A program made the position numbers and the translations under genes. Of a stretch of 64,000 bases of DNA, positions 56,418 to 64,000 are shown piece by piece. The stretch spans positions 1 through 64,000 of the forward strand of contig NZ_JANXWG010000068.1 of the NCBI RefSeq assembly GCF_025351285.1, in the 5' to 3' direction. The notes below the pieces were generated by a model that worked only from the letters and a program-made list of their open reading frames with translations, was not told the DNA's origin and ran no database searches. This DNA comes from Novosphingobium sp. (lineage in GTDB: Bacteria; Pseudomonadota; Alphaproteobacteria; Sphingomonadales; Sphingomonadaceae). Each line of letters starts with the position of its first letter. Position 1 is the stretch's first letter.

Positions 56418-57787
56418 GCCGGCTGGCCGATCGTGGCGCAGATCAGGTCCAGGTCGGCTTTGGTCGCCACCCAATGCTGCGCGAACAGACCACGATCGCC
56501 GAACAGCGCGAGCGGCATTCCGCTGGCGCCTTCCGCCTGCCACAGCCGGTGCAACACCTCGGCCAGCGGATCGTCGAGCTTGAGGCCCTCCTTCCCGACA
56601 AAGCCGACCCACGCCGAAATCGCTGCGAGGATCGCCGGGCATTGGCGGCCTTCGCGCTGGTGGAACGCCAGCGTTTCGAGCCAGCGTTGCGGGATCTTCT
56701 GGCTGCCGTCCATCGCGATCTGGCGCAGCTTGTGGTTGAGCGCGGTGTTGCCGAAGCGGGTAGCCAGCGAGGCGGCATAAGCCGCCAGGTCCTGCCCCGG
56801 TGCGGGGGTGAGGCTGGTGGCGGCTTCGGTTCGCATCAGCCGCTCGATCAGTGGCAAAAGTGCTGGATCGGCAATGGCTTGGTGAACATAAGTATGGCCG
56901 CGCGCGAGCCCGAGATAGGCCAGCGCCGAATGCGCGCCGTTGAGCATGCGCAGCTTGGCGGTCTCGAACGGGCGCACGTCGGCGGTGAACTGCGCGCCGC
57001 CGATCTCCCAGCGTGGGCGGGGGCCGGCGAAGCTGTCCTCGATCACCCATTGCGTGAACGGTTCGGTCAGCACCGCGGCTTCGTCACGCAATCCGGCCAG
57101 CTTTTCGAGCCCGTCGCGATCGGCGTCGGTGGTGGCGGGAACGATCCGGTCGACCATCGTGGCCGGGCATTTGCATCGCGCCTGCACCCACTCTGCAAGC
57201 GCCGGATCGCGGGCCTGCAAGTGCGCCGCAAGCAGCCGCGCCAGTTGCGCGCCGTTGTCGGCAAGGTTGTCGCATGACAACAGGGTCAATCCATCACGCC
57301 CCGATGCCATGCGGCGGGCCAGACCGGCGTAAAGGTAATCGTAAACGCTCCCCAGTCCCGCCAACGCGAAATCAAGGCTGCCATCGGGAGCGCGGCAATA
57401 GCCCTTCTCGGTGATCGTGAAGCTGATGATCTTCGTGTCGGACGAAGCAATCGCGGCAAGCACCTCCTCGCGCTGCTGCGAAGCCACCAGCACCTGCTTC
57501 ACCGCACCGATCAGCCGCACCGAAGTCTGCTCGCCCGATCGTTCGGACAGCGTATAAAGGCCGTCCTGCGGGTTCATCTGATCGGCCACCCCCGCCGATC
57601 GCAGCGATACTCCTGTGATCGCCCAGTCGCGGTCTCCAGCGTTCATCGCGTCGTCGGTGTAAGCCGCCTGGTGCGCGCGGTGGAATGCGCCGATGCCGAA
57701 GTGGACGATGCCGCATTTTTGCGCGGCGCGATCGTAGAGCGGCCGAATGATCGTCTCGGGAATTGCTGCCTGCGACGATAGCCTCAC
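56414..57787 (-). CDS. uxuB: Fructuronate reductase / mannitol dehydrogenase family
   Basis: IVHFGIGAFHRAHQAAYTDDAM; GTG at 57787 overlaps the uxaC stop. Confidence 0.88.
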   Translation of the reverse strand: MRLSSQAAIPETIIRPLYDRAAQKCGIVHFGIGAFHRAHQAAYTDDAMNAGDRDWAITGVSLRSAGVADQMNPQDGLYTLSERSGEQTSVRLIGAVKQVLVASQQREEVLAAIASSDTKIISFTITEKGYCRAPDGSLDFALAGLGSVYDYLYAGLARRMASGRDGLTLLSCDNLADNGAQLARLLAAHLQARDPALAEWVQARCKCPATMVDRIVPATTDADRDGLEKLAGLRDEAAVLTEPFTQWVIEDSFAGPRPRWEIGGAQFTADVRPFETAKLRMLNGAHSALAYLGLARGHTYVHQAIADPALLPLIERLMRTEAATSLTPAPGQDLAAYAASLATRFGNTALNHKLRQIAMDGSQKIPQRWLETLAFHQREGRQCPAILAAISAWVGFVGKEGLKLDDPLAEVLHRLWQAEGASGMPLALFGDRGLFAQHWVATKADLDLICATIGQPA

Positions 57788-59211
57788 AACTTGTAGGCCC
57801 GCTTGGCGAGGTTGTAGGCCAGGTCCACCGCCAGTTCGGCGGCTTCCCAGTCTTCCAGCCGGTGCTCTGCGACCAGCCGCGCCAGGAACCCGCAATCGAT
57901 CCGCCGCGCAACATCATGCCGCGCCGGGATCGACAGGAACGCGCGGGTATCGTCGTTGAAGCCGACGGTGTTGTAGAACCCGGCGGTCTCGGTGACTTGC
58001 TCGCGGAAGCGGCGCATGCCTTCGGGGCTGTCATGGAACCACCACGCGGGGCCGAGCTTGAGCGCCGGATAGTGCCCGGCCAGCGGCGCCAGTTCGCGCG
58101 AATAGGACGTTTCATCGAGCGTAAACAGGATGATCGAGAGCGCGGGATCGTTGCCATGCTTGTTCAGCAGCGGGCGCAGCGCGGTGACGTAATCGGTCGC
58201 GGTGGGGATATCGGCGCCCTTGTCGCGGCCGTATGTGCGGAACAGCCAGTCGTTGTGGTTGCGAAACGATCCCGGGTGGATCTGCATGACCAGCCCGTCC
58301 TCGATGCTCATGCCTGCCATCACGGTGAGCATGTGCGCGCGGAACAGTTCGGCGTCGGCGGGCATGGGCGCTGGCTTGGTGACGCGCGCGAACAAGGCCT
58401 CCGCCTCGGTTTCGGTCAGGTCTGCGGTGAGCGCAGTCGGGTGGCCGTGATCGGTCGACGTCGCGCCCATCGCGGCGAAATCGGCACGGCGTTGGCGCAG
58501 CGCGGACAAGTAACCTGGATAGGACAGCGCATCCTCTCCGGTCATGGCCGAGAGCTTGGCGAGGTTGTCGAGGAACCCGCCGTCACTCGACACGAACTCC
58601 GGATCGACCACCGGATCGGGCCGGAATGCGGTGATCACCCTGCCCTTCCAGCCGCCGTCTCGCGCATTTTCGGCGCGGATCGTGGCGTGGTGGTCGAGGC
58701 TGTCGATCGGCGATTCGGTGGTGGCGATCAGTTCGATGTTGAACCGGTCGAACAATGCGCGCGGGCGGAAAGCAGGCGTGGCAAGCGCGGCGGTGATCGT
58801 GTCGTAGTACAAGTCGGCGGTGGCCGCTTCGAACGCCACATCGAACCCGAACACTTCGGCCCAGACGTGATCGAGCCACATCCGCGAGGGCGTGCCGCGG
58901 AACAAATGGTAGTTTTCGGCAAACACGCGCCACGCCGCGCGCGGATCGGCCGAAGGATCGTTGATCCCCAGCGATTGCAATGGGATGCCTTGCGAATAGA
59001 GCATCCGGAACACGTAATGATCGGGCTTGAGCAGCAGTTCGGTGGCGTTTTCGAACGGCGCATCGGTGGCGAACCAGGCGGGATCGGTGTGGCCGTGCGG
59101 ACTGAGGATCGGCAGGTGCGCGACTTCGGCATAAAGGCCGCGGGCGATGGCGCGCGTGGCTGGATCGGCCGGGAACAGCCGGTCGGGATGCAAGTGGAGC
59201 GGACGGGTCAT
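57784..59211 (-). CDS. uxaC: Glucuronate isomerase
   Basis: ILSPHGHTDPAWFATDAPFENATELLLKPDHYVFRMLYSQG. Confidence 0.95.
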   Translation of the reverse strand: MTRPLHLHPDRLFPADPATRAIARGLYAEVAHLPILSPHGHTDPAWFATDAPFENATELLLKPDHYVFRMLYSQGIPLQSLGINDPSADPRAAWRVFAENYHLFRGTPSRMWLDHVWAEVFGFDVAFEAATADLYYDTITAALATPAFRPRALFDRFNIELIATTESPIDSLDHHATIRAENARDGGWKGRVITAFRPDPVVDPEFVSSDGGFLDNLAKLSAMTGEDALSYPGYLSALRQRRADFAAMGATSTDHGHPTALTADLTETEAEALFARVTKPAPMPADAELFRAHMLTVMAGMSIEDGLVMQIHPGSFRNHNDWLFRTYGRDKGADIPTATDYVTALRPLLNKHGNDPALSIILFTLDETSYSRELAPLAGHYPALKLGPAWWFHDSPEGMRRFREQVTETAGFYNTVGFNDDTRAFLSIPARHDVARRIDCGFLARLVAEHRLEDWEAAELAVDLAYNLAKRAYKL

Positions 59212-60245
59212 GCAGGAATCCAGGCGTGGGTGCGCGCGTAGGCAAGGAACAGTTCGGGCCACACTTCCAGCGGCGTGCCCTTGGTGAAGCGGATCGCGAA
59301 GCCGTGGCCGCCCTTCTCGAACAAGTGCGTCTGAACCGGGATCTTGCGGTCCTTCAACGCCTGCCGCAGCGCCAGGGCGTTGGCGACGGGGACGGTGGGA
59401 TCGTCCTCGGCGTGGAGCAGCCAGTGCGGCGGCGCATCGTCGGGAACGTGCAGGCTGGGGGTATGCTGCGCCAGCATCTCGGGTGTCGACCGCGCCCCGA
59501 ACAAGTCGGGAGGGCCGCCCGGCTGCAAGTGGAACTGGTCCATCAGGATCGCCGCGTAGATCGGCGCCGCGATGCACGGCCGCGCGGTCAATCCGTCGGC
59601 CGCATCGATCGACTTGTAAGTGGGGCGCGTGAACTGCGCTGCCAGGTTCGCGCACAAGTGCCCGCCGGCCGAAAAGCCCATCGCCGCGATCCGCGTCGGG
59701 TCGATCCCGAAACGGCCCGCTTGCGCACGAATCATCCGCATCGCGCGTTGCGCATCGGCAAGCGGGGCATCGGCGCCCGAGGCCCAGCCGTCGGGAGGAA
59801 AACGGTAGCTGAGCACGAAGCCCGTCACCCCGCGCGCCGCGTACCAGCGCGCGACGTCGTAGCCTTCCTTGTCAATCACTTCGTAGCGATAGCCGCCGCC
59901 GGGCATGATCAGCAGCGCCGCGCCGTTGGGCTGCGCGGGGCGGATGACCTCCAGCCGGGGGCGGGTAATGAGCTTGCGCGCGCGGTTGGGCATTTCACCG
60001 GGCTTTGCGCGCTCGATTGTCTGTTCGGCGAGGCCGGCGGGAACCGGTTCTGGCGCGCCTTTCGGCCACAAGTCGATCACCTCGAAATGCTCGGCCAGCG
60101 CGCGCGCGACGTCGTCGGGGCTTGCCGGCACAACCGGGGTGGGGTCGGTTTGCGCGCGGGCTGGCCCGGCTGTCGACGCGGCCAGCCCGCCGCCAATCAC
60201 GCCCGCTTCGATCAACCGGCGTCGGCTAAGCAATGGACCGTTCAA
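59208..60245 (-). CDS. Alpha/beta-hydrolase (acetyl-xylan-esterase-like), Tat/Sec-exported
   Basis: LLSRRRLIEAGVIGGGLAASTAGPARA signal; LIMPGGGYRYEV, MGFSAGGHLCANLA (GxSxG). Confidence 0.85.
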   Translation of the reverse strand: MNGPLLSRRRLIEAGVIGGGLAASTAGPARAQTDPTPVVPASPDDVARALAEHFEVIDLWPKGAPEPVPAGLAEQTIERAKPGEMPNRARKLITRPRLEVIRPAQPNGAALLIMPGGGYRYEVIDKEGYDVARWYAARGVTGFVLSYRFPPDGWASGADAPLADAQRAMRMIRAQAGRFGIDPTRIAAMGFSAGGHLCANLAAQFTRPTYKSIDAADGLTARPCIAAPIYAAILMDQFHLQPGGPPDLFGARSTPEMLAQHTPSLHVPDDAPPHWLLHAEDDPTVPVANALALRQALKDRKIPVQTHLFEKGGHGFAIRFTKGTPLEVWPELFLAYARTHAWIPA

Positions 60246-61054
60246 AGCAGGCCCGTCCGGCTGAAGCGCGCGCGCTTCGAGGCGATCGCCTGCCGTGCTT
60301 CCTCGACCGCCTGCTCCTCGGTCGCGAACAGCAGGTGATCGAGCACAGCCGCCAGATGCGCACGCATGGCCGAACGGGCAAGGCCGGGATCGCGTGACCG
60401 CAATGCAGCAACGATAGCGCTGTGTTCGTCGACCACCGGGGTTACCTTGGCGTCGCGCGCCTTGTCGTGAAGCAGCGCAGATTCGGGCGAGGACGCGCGC
60501 ATCCGCCACAGCTCTTCAACCGCGTGGACCATCGCCGCGTTGCGCGTGCCGCCCGCGATCAGCAAGTGGAACGCCTTGTCCGCCGCGAACTGGGCGCTGA
60601 CGTCCTCGCGCCCACCCCCGTCGGTTTCGGCCATCCGCGCGACCAGCGCATCGAGTTGGTCAAGTTCGTCATCGGTCAGGTTGGTGGCGGCCAGCGCGGC
60701 CGCTTCGCCCTCGATCAGCAGGCGCGCTTCGGTCAGTTCGAAGGCGGTAACGTTGAATTCAGGCGCGTCGGCGGCGCCGGGCAGTTTTTTGACGTAAGCG
60801 CCCGAACCCACGCGCACATCGACATAGCCCTGCACTTCGAGTGCGATGATGGCTTCGCGCACGGTAGGCCGGCTGACACCGTGCGTATCGGCCAGATCAC
60901 GTTCGGCCGGCAGCCTGTCACCAATCTTGAACTTTCCCGAGGCAAGCTGCGCAAACAGCTTGCGCGCCAGTTCCTGATACAACCTGTCGTGCGACTGAAC
61001 TTGCGACATTGGGGTGCCGGCAATCTTGCCATCGGCGGGATCAGCCACTTCCAT
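60242..61054 (-). CDS. GntR/FadR-family transcriptional regulator
   Basis: RLPAERDLADTHGVSRPTVREAIIALEVQGYVDVRVGSGAYV + FCD domain. Confidence 0.92.
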   Translation of the reverse strand: MEVADPADGKIAGTPMSQVQSHDRLYQELARKLFAQLASGKFKIGDRLPAERDLADTHGVSRPTVREAIIALEVQGYVDVRVGSGAYVKKLPGAADAPEFNVTAFELTEARLLIEGEAAALAATNLTDDELDQLDALVARMAETDGGGREDVSAQFAADKAFHLLIAGGTRNAAMVHAVEELWRMRASSPESALLHDKARDAKVTPVVDEHSAIVAALRSRDPGLARSAMRAHLAAVLDHLLFATEEQAVEEARQAIASKRARFSRTGLL

Positions 61055-61081
61055 CACTTCGTCTCCGCGATTTACGGCCTT

Positions 61082-61124
61082 ACCAATTTGTTTAAACTTG
61101 ACAGGCCAAAGAGGATTGGTCAAG
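61082..61124. promoter_or_regulatory. Candidate GntR-type operator between GntR and manD
   Basis: ACCAAT (61082-61087)...ATTGGT (61115-61120) and CTTGAC (61097-61102)...GTCAAG (61119-61124) inverted repeats in the divergent intergenic region. Confidence 0.4.
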
Positions 61125-61146
61125 CCGGTATAGTCCATTCCGTCGC

Positions 61147-62376
61147 ATGAAACCGGGAAATTCTCGCATGAAAATCACCAATGCCAGGGTTGTTGTCACG
61201 TGTCCGGGGCGCAATTTCGTCACCCTCGTGATCGAGACCGACCAGGGCGTGACCGGGATCGGCGACGCGACGCTCAACGGGCGCGAATTGTCGGTGGTGT
61301 CGTATCTGGCCGATCACGTGGTGCCGTGCCTGATCGGCATGGACCCGCGCCGGATCGAGGACATTTGGCAATACCTCTACCGCGGCGCGTACTGGCGGCG
61401 CGGGCCGGTGACGATGCGCGCGGTCGCCGCGGTCGATGTGGCGCTGTGGGATATAAAGGCCAAGATGGCCGGGATGCCGCTGTACCAGTTGCTCGGCGGG
61501 CGCAGCCGCGATGGGGTGATGGTCTATGGCCACGCCAACGGCGATGATATTGCGCAGACGGTCGATGCCGTCGGCCAGTATATCGACATGGGCTACAAGG
61601 CGATCCGCGCGCAATCGGGCGTGCCGGGGGTGAAGGATGCCTATGGAGTCGGACGCGGCAAGCTTTACTACGAACCCGCCGATGCCGAACTGCCGAGCGT
61701 GACCGGGTGGGACACGCACAAGGCGCTGACCACGGTGCCCAAGTTGTTCGAGAAGCTGCGCGACACTTACGGTTTCGACCACCACCTGCTCCACGACGGG
61801 CACCACCGCTATACCCCGCAGGAAGCCGCCACTTTGGGCAAGGCGCTCGAACCGTATCGGCTGTTCTGGCTGGAGGATTGCAGCCCGGCCGAAAACCAGG
61901 AGGCGTTCAAGCTGGTCCGCCAGCACACCACCACGCCGCTGGCGGTGGGCGAGATCTTCAACACGATCTGGGACTGCAAGGACCTGATCCAGAACCAGTT
62001 GATCGACTATATCCGCGCCACCGTGGTCGGGGCCGGCGGGATCACGCATCTGCGCCGCATCGCCGATCTGGCCGCGATGTACCAAGTGCGCACCGGCTGC
62101 CACGGCGCCACCGATCTTTCGCCCGTCACGATGGGCGCAGCGCTGCATTTCGACACCTGGGTGCCCAACTTCGGCATCCAGGAATACATGCGCCATACGC
62201 CCGAAACCGACGCGGTTTTCCCGCACGACTACACCTTTGCCGACGGCTTCCTGCACTGCGGCGAAACCCCCGGCCACGGGGTGTCGATCGACGAGGCCCA
62301 GGCCGCGAAATACCCGTATAAGCCGGCGTACCTGCCGGTTGCGCGGTTGGGCGATGGCACGATGTGGAACTGGTAG
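61147..62376 (+). CDS. manD: D-mannonate dehydratase (enolase superfamily)
   Basis: [83 protein letters not shown]. Confidence 0.95.
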   Translation: MKPGNSRMKITNARVVVTCPGRNFVTLVIETDQGVTGIGDATLNGRELSVVSYLADHVVPCLIGMDPRRIEDIWQYLYRGAYWRRGPVTMRAVAAVDVALWDIKAKMAGMPLYQLLGGRSRDGVMVYGHANGDDIAQTVDAVGQYIDMGYKAIRAQSGVPGVKDAYGVGRGKLYYEPADAELPSVTGWDTHKALTTVPKLFEKLRDTYGFDHHLLHDGHHRYTPQEAATLGKALEPYRLFWLEDCSPAENQEAFKLVRQHTTTPLAVGEIFNTIWDCKDLIQNQLIDYIRATVVGAGGITHLRRIADLAAMYQVRTGCHGATDLSPVTMGAALHFDTWVPNFGIQEYMRHTPETDAVFPHDYTFADGFLHCGETPGHGVSIDEAQAAKYPYKPAYLPVARLGDGTMWNW

Positions 62377-62377
62377 G

Positions 62378-63277
62378 TTGCGCATCTGCGTCGTTGGCGA
62401 AGGGATGCTAGAGCTTTCGCGCAGCGGTGATGGCTGGCGGTTGGGGTATGGCGGCGACACGCTCAACACCGCGATTCACCTGGTGCGCTATGGGCACAGC
62501 GTCGCGTTCCTGACAGCGCTCGGCGACGATCCGTTCAGTGCCGATTTGCGCGCCGATTGGGCGGCGGAAGGCCTCGACACCAGCCTTACCCTGACCGATC
62601 CGGCGCACACCGCCGGGCTTTACGCGATCCGCACCGATGACGCGGGCGAGCGCTCGTTCGCCTATTGGCGCAGCGACAGCGCGGCGCGGCGAACATTCGC
62701 GCTGCCGGGAATCGAGGCGGCGCTGGCCGAGGCGGAACAGGCCGATGCGCTGGTGTTCTCACTGATCACGCTGGCGGTGCTGCCGCCCGATGCGCGCGGG
62801 CGGCTGTTCGAATTGTGCGCAGCGGTGCGGGCGCGGGGCGGCAAAGTGGTATTCGATGGCAATTACCGGCCTCGGCTGTGGGGTTCGACCGCCGAAGCCA
62901 CCGCCGCACGCGATGCCGCGATTGCGCATGCCGATATCGGCTTGCCGACGCTGGACGATGAATCATTGCTCAATCCCGGCGCAACGGCAGACACGGTCGC
63001 CGCGCTTTGGCAGGGCCGAGGCTGCGGCGAAACCGTGGTCAAGCTGGGGCCGCAAGGCTGCCGCCTGCCCGACGGCCGCATCATCGCCCCACCGCAAGTG
63101 CTCGTCCCCCGCGACACCAGCGGCGCGGGCGATGCCTTCAACGCCGGCTTTCTCGATGCGCGGTTGCGAGGGGCACCGATCGCCGAAGCCGCGCTGGCCG
63201 GGCATCGCCTGGCCGGCTGGGTGGTCACACGGGCCGGCGCCATCCCAGCACGCAGCGACAACGCACCATACACCTGA
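62378..63277 (+). CDS. kdgK: PfkB-family sugar kinase, 2-dehydro-3-deoxygluconokinase
   Basis: RICVVGEGMLELSRSGDGWRLGYGGDTLNTAIHLVRYG..VPRDTSGAGDAFNAGFL; TTG start; context of uronate catabolism. Confidence 0.88.
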   Translation: MRICVVGEGMLELSRSGDGWRLGYGGDTLNTAIHLVRYGHSVAFLTALGDDPFSADLRADWAAEGLDTSLTLTDPAHTAGLYAIRTDDAGERSFAYWRSDSAARRTFALPGIEAALAEAEQADALVFSLITLAVLPPDARGRLFELCAAVRARGGKVVFDGNYRPRLWGSTAEATAARDAAIAHADIGLPTLDDESLLNPGATADTVAALWQGRGCGETVVKLGPQGCRLPDGRIIAPPQVLVPRDTSGAGDAFNAGFLDARLRGAPIAEAALAGHRLAGWVVTRAGAIPARSDNAPYT

Positions 63278-63284
63278 AATCGCA

Positions 63285-63326
63285 GGCAAAAAGAAGGCCG
63301 GCCAGACTTGCGTCAGGCCGGCCCTT
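63285..63326 (-). terminator. Rho-independent terminator of the TonB receptor gene
   Basis: Hairpin aaggccggcc-N12-ggccggcctt-type stem (63294-63326) followed on the minus strand by a T-rich stretch (tctttttg). Confidence 0.65.
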
Positions 63327-63347
63327 CAGTGGGTGGATTTCGTGTAA

Positions 63348-64000
63348 TCAGTACTTCGCGGCGATCTTGATCCCGAAATAGCGGCGGCTGTCGCGTGGCA
63401 GGAACTGGACTACGGTGTGAACGCCGGTCGTCCCGAACACGTCGGTCAGCGCCGAGGCGTAGTGCGTGTTGAACAAGTTGGTGGCGAAGGCGGTGAACTT
63501 GAACGCCTTGTATTCCACCCCGATCGAGCCGTTGAAAATGCCATAGGCCTTCTGCGCCAGCAGCGGATCGCCCAGCAGGTCGAAGCTGACCCCGCTCTGG
63601 TGCTGGTAGTTGATTCCGATCGACCCCTTGGCCTCTCCACCGAGCGACTGTTCGATCATCGTGCTGAGGTTGAACTTGAACTTGGGCGAGTTGGGCAACT
63701 GGCTGCCCGAACGGTCCTGGAACATGGCAGCCGTTGAGGCACCGGGAGGCGTGTAAAGCCCGCAAGAATTGATACCATATGTGGCAGCAGCCCCTGCCAG
63801 GGCCTGATCTGCGGCCTGCCCCGCATAACAAGCCGCGCCGGGGAACGAGCGAACCTTGGCGTCTGTATAGGCGGCCGAACCATCCAGGTGCAGCCATTCG
63901 ACCGGACGCGCCTGCAACTCGAGTTCGACGCCCTTGGTGCGCAGCTTGCCGACGTTGTTGAGCTTCTGTTGCAGCGCACCGTTGAGGAACTGCGACGATT
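63348..64000 (-). CDS. TonB-dependent receptor, C-terminal part (continues beyond window)
   Basis: ORF open to the window end; VEWLHLDGSAAYTDAKVRSFPG..; ends in ...PRDSRRYFGIKIAAKY, typical barrel C-terminus. Confidence 0.8.
   Translation of the reverse strand, partial: SSQFLNGALQQKLNNVGKLRTKGVELELQARPVEWLHLDGSAAYTDAKVRSFPGAACYAGQAADQALAGAAATYGINSCGLYTPPGASTAAMFQDRSGSQLPNSPKFKFNLSTMIEQSLGGEAKGSIGINYQHQSGVSFDLLGDPLLAQKAYGIFNGSIGVEYKAFKFTAFATNLFNTHYASALTDVFGTTGVHTVVQFLPRDSRRYFGIKIAAKY

Overview
High-GC alphaproteobacterial (sphingomonad-like) chromosomal window with four blocks. (1) 1-8.0 kb: a compact minus-strand housekeeping run (BamF-like lipoprotein, lspA, ileS, ribF, folA, purK, purE, gpmA). 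ileS carries three in-frame palindromic repeat insertions. (2) 8.2-16.2 kb: tRNA-Thr(GGT) used as an attachment site. A ~7.6 kb integrative island lies between two 32-bp direct repeats of the tRNA 3' end. It carries a tyrosine integrase, a serine recombinase, several small unknown ORFs and a C-protein-controlled restriction-modification system. A frameshifted integrase remnant follows the second repeat. (3) 16.3-49.6 kb: a secreted TPR-CHAT protein, then a large imp-type T6SS locus (TssM, TssL-OmpA, TssK, TagH/FHA, VgrG, Hcp, ClpV, TssG, TssF, TssE, two TssC paralogs, TssB, TssA) with a PpkA kinase, PppA phosphatase, second FHA protein and methyltransferase. An AT-rich orphan membrane-like ORF inside it is a candidate effector. 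(4) 49.7-64 kb: M23 peptidase, CPBP protease, flavin reductase, then a uronate/oligosaccharide catabolic locus (GH31, MFS, uxuB, uxaC, esterase, GntR, manD, kdgK) and a partial TonB receptor. Most interesting: a shared N-terminal TVFRP motif in TssL and the PpkA kinase, the orphan ORF at 46009-46623, the R-M island with a putative shared operator and a 99-bp antisense R/M overlap, and the repeats inside ileS. All calls are from reading the sequence; no database search was run.
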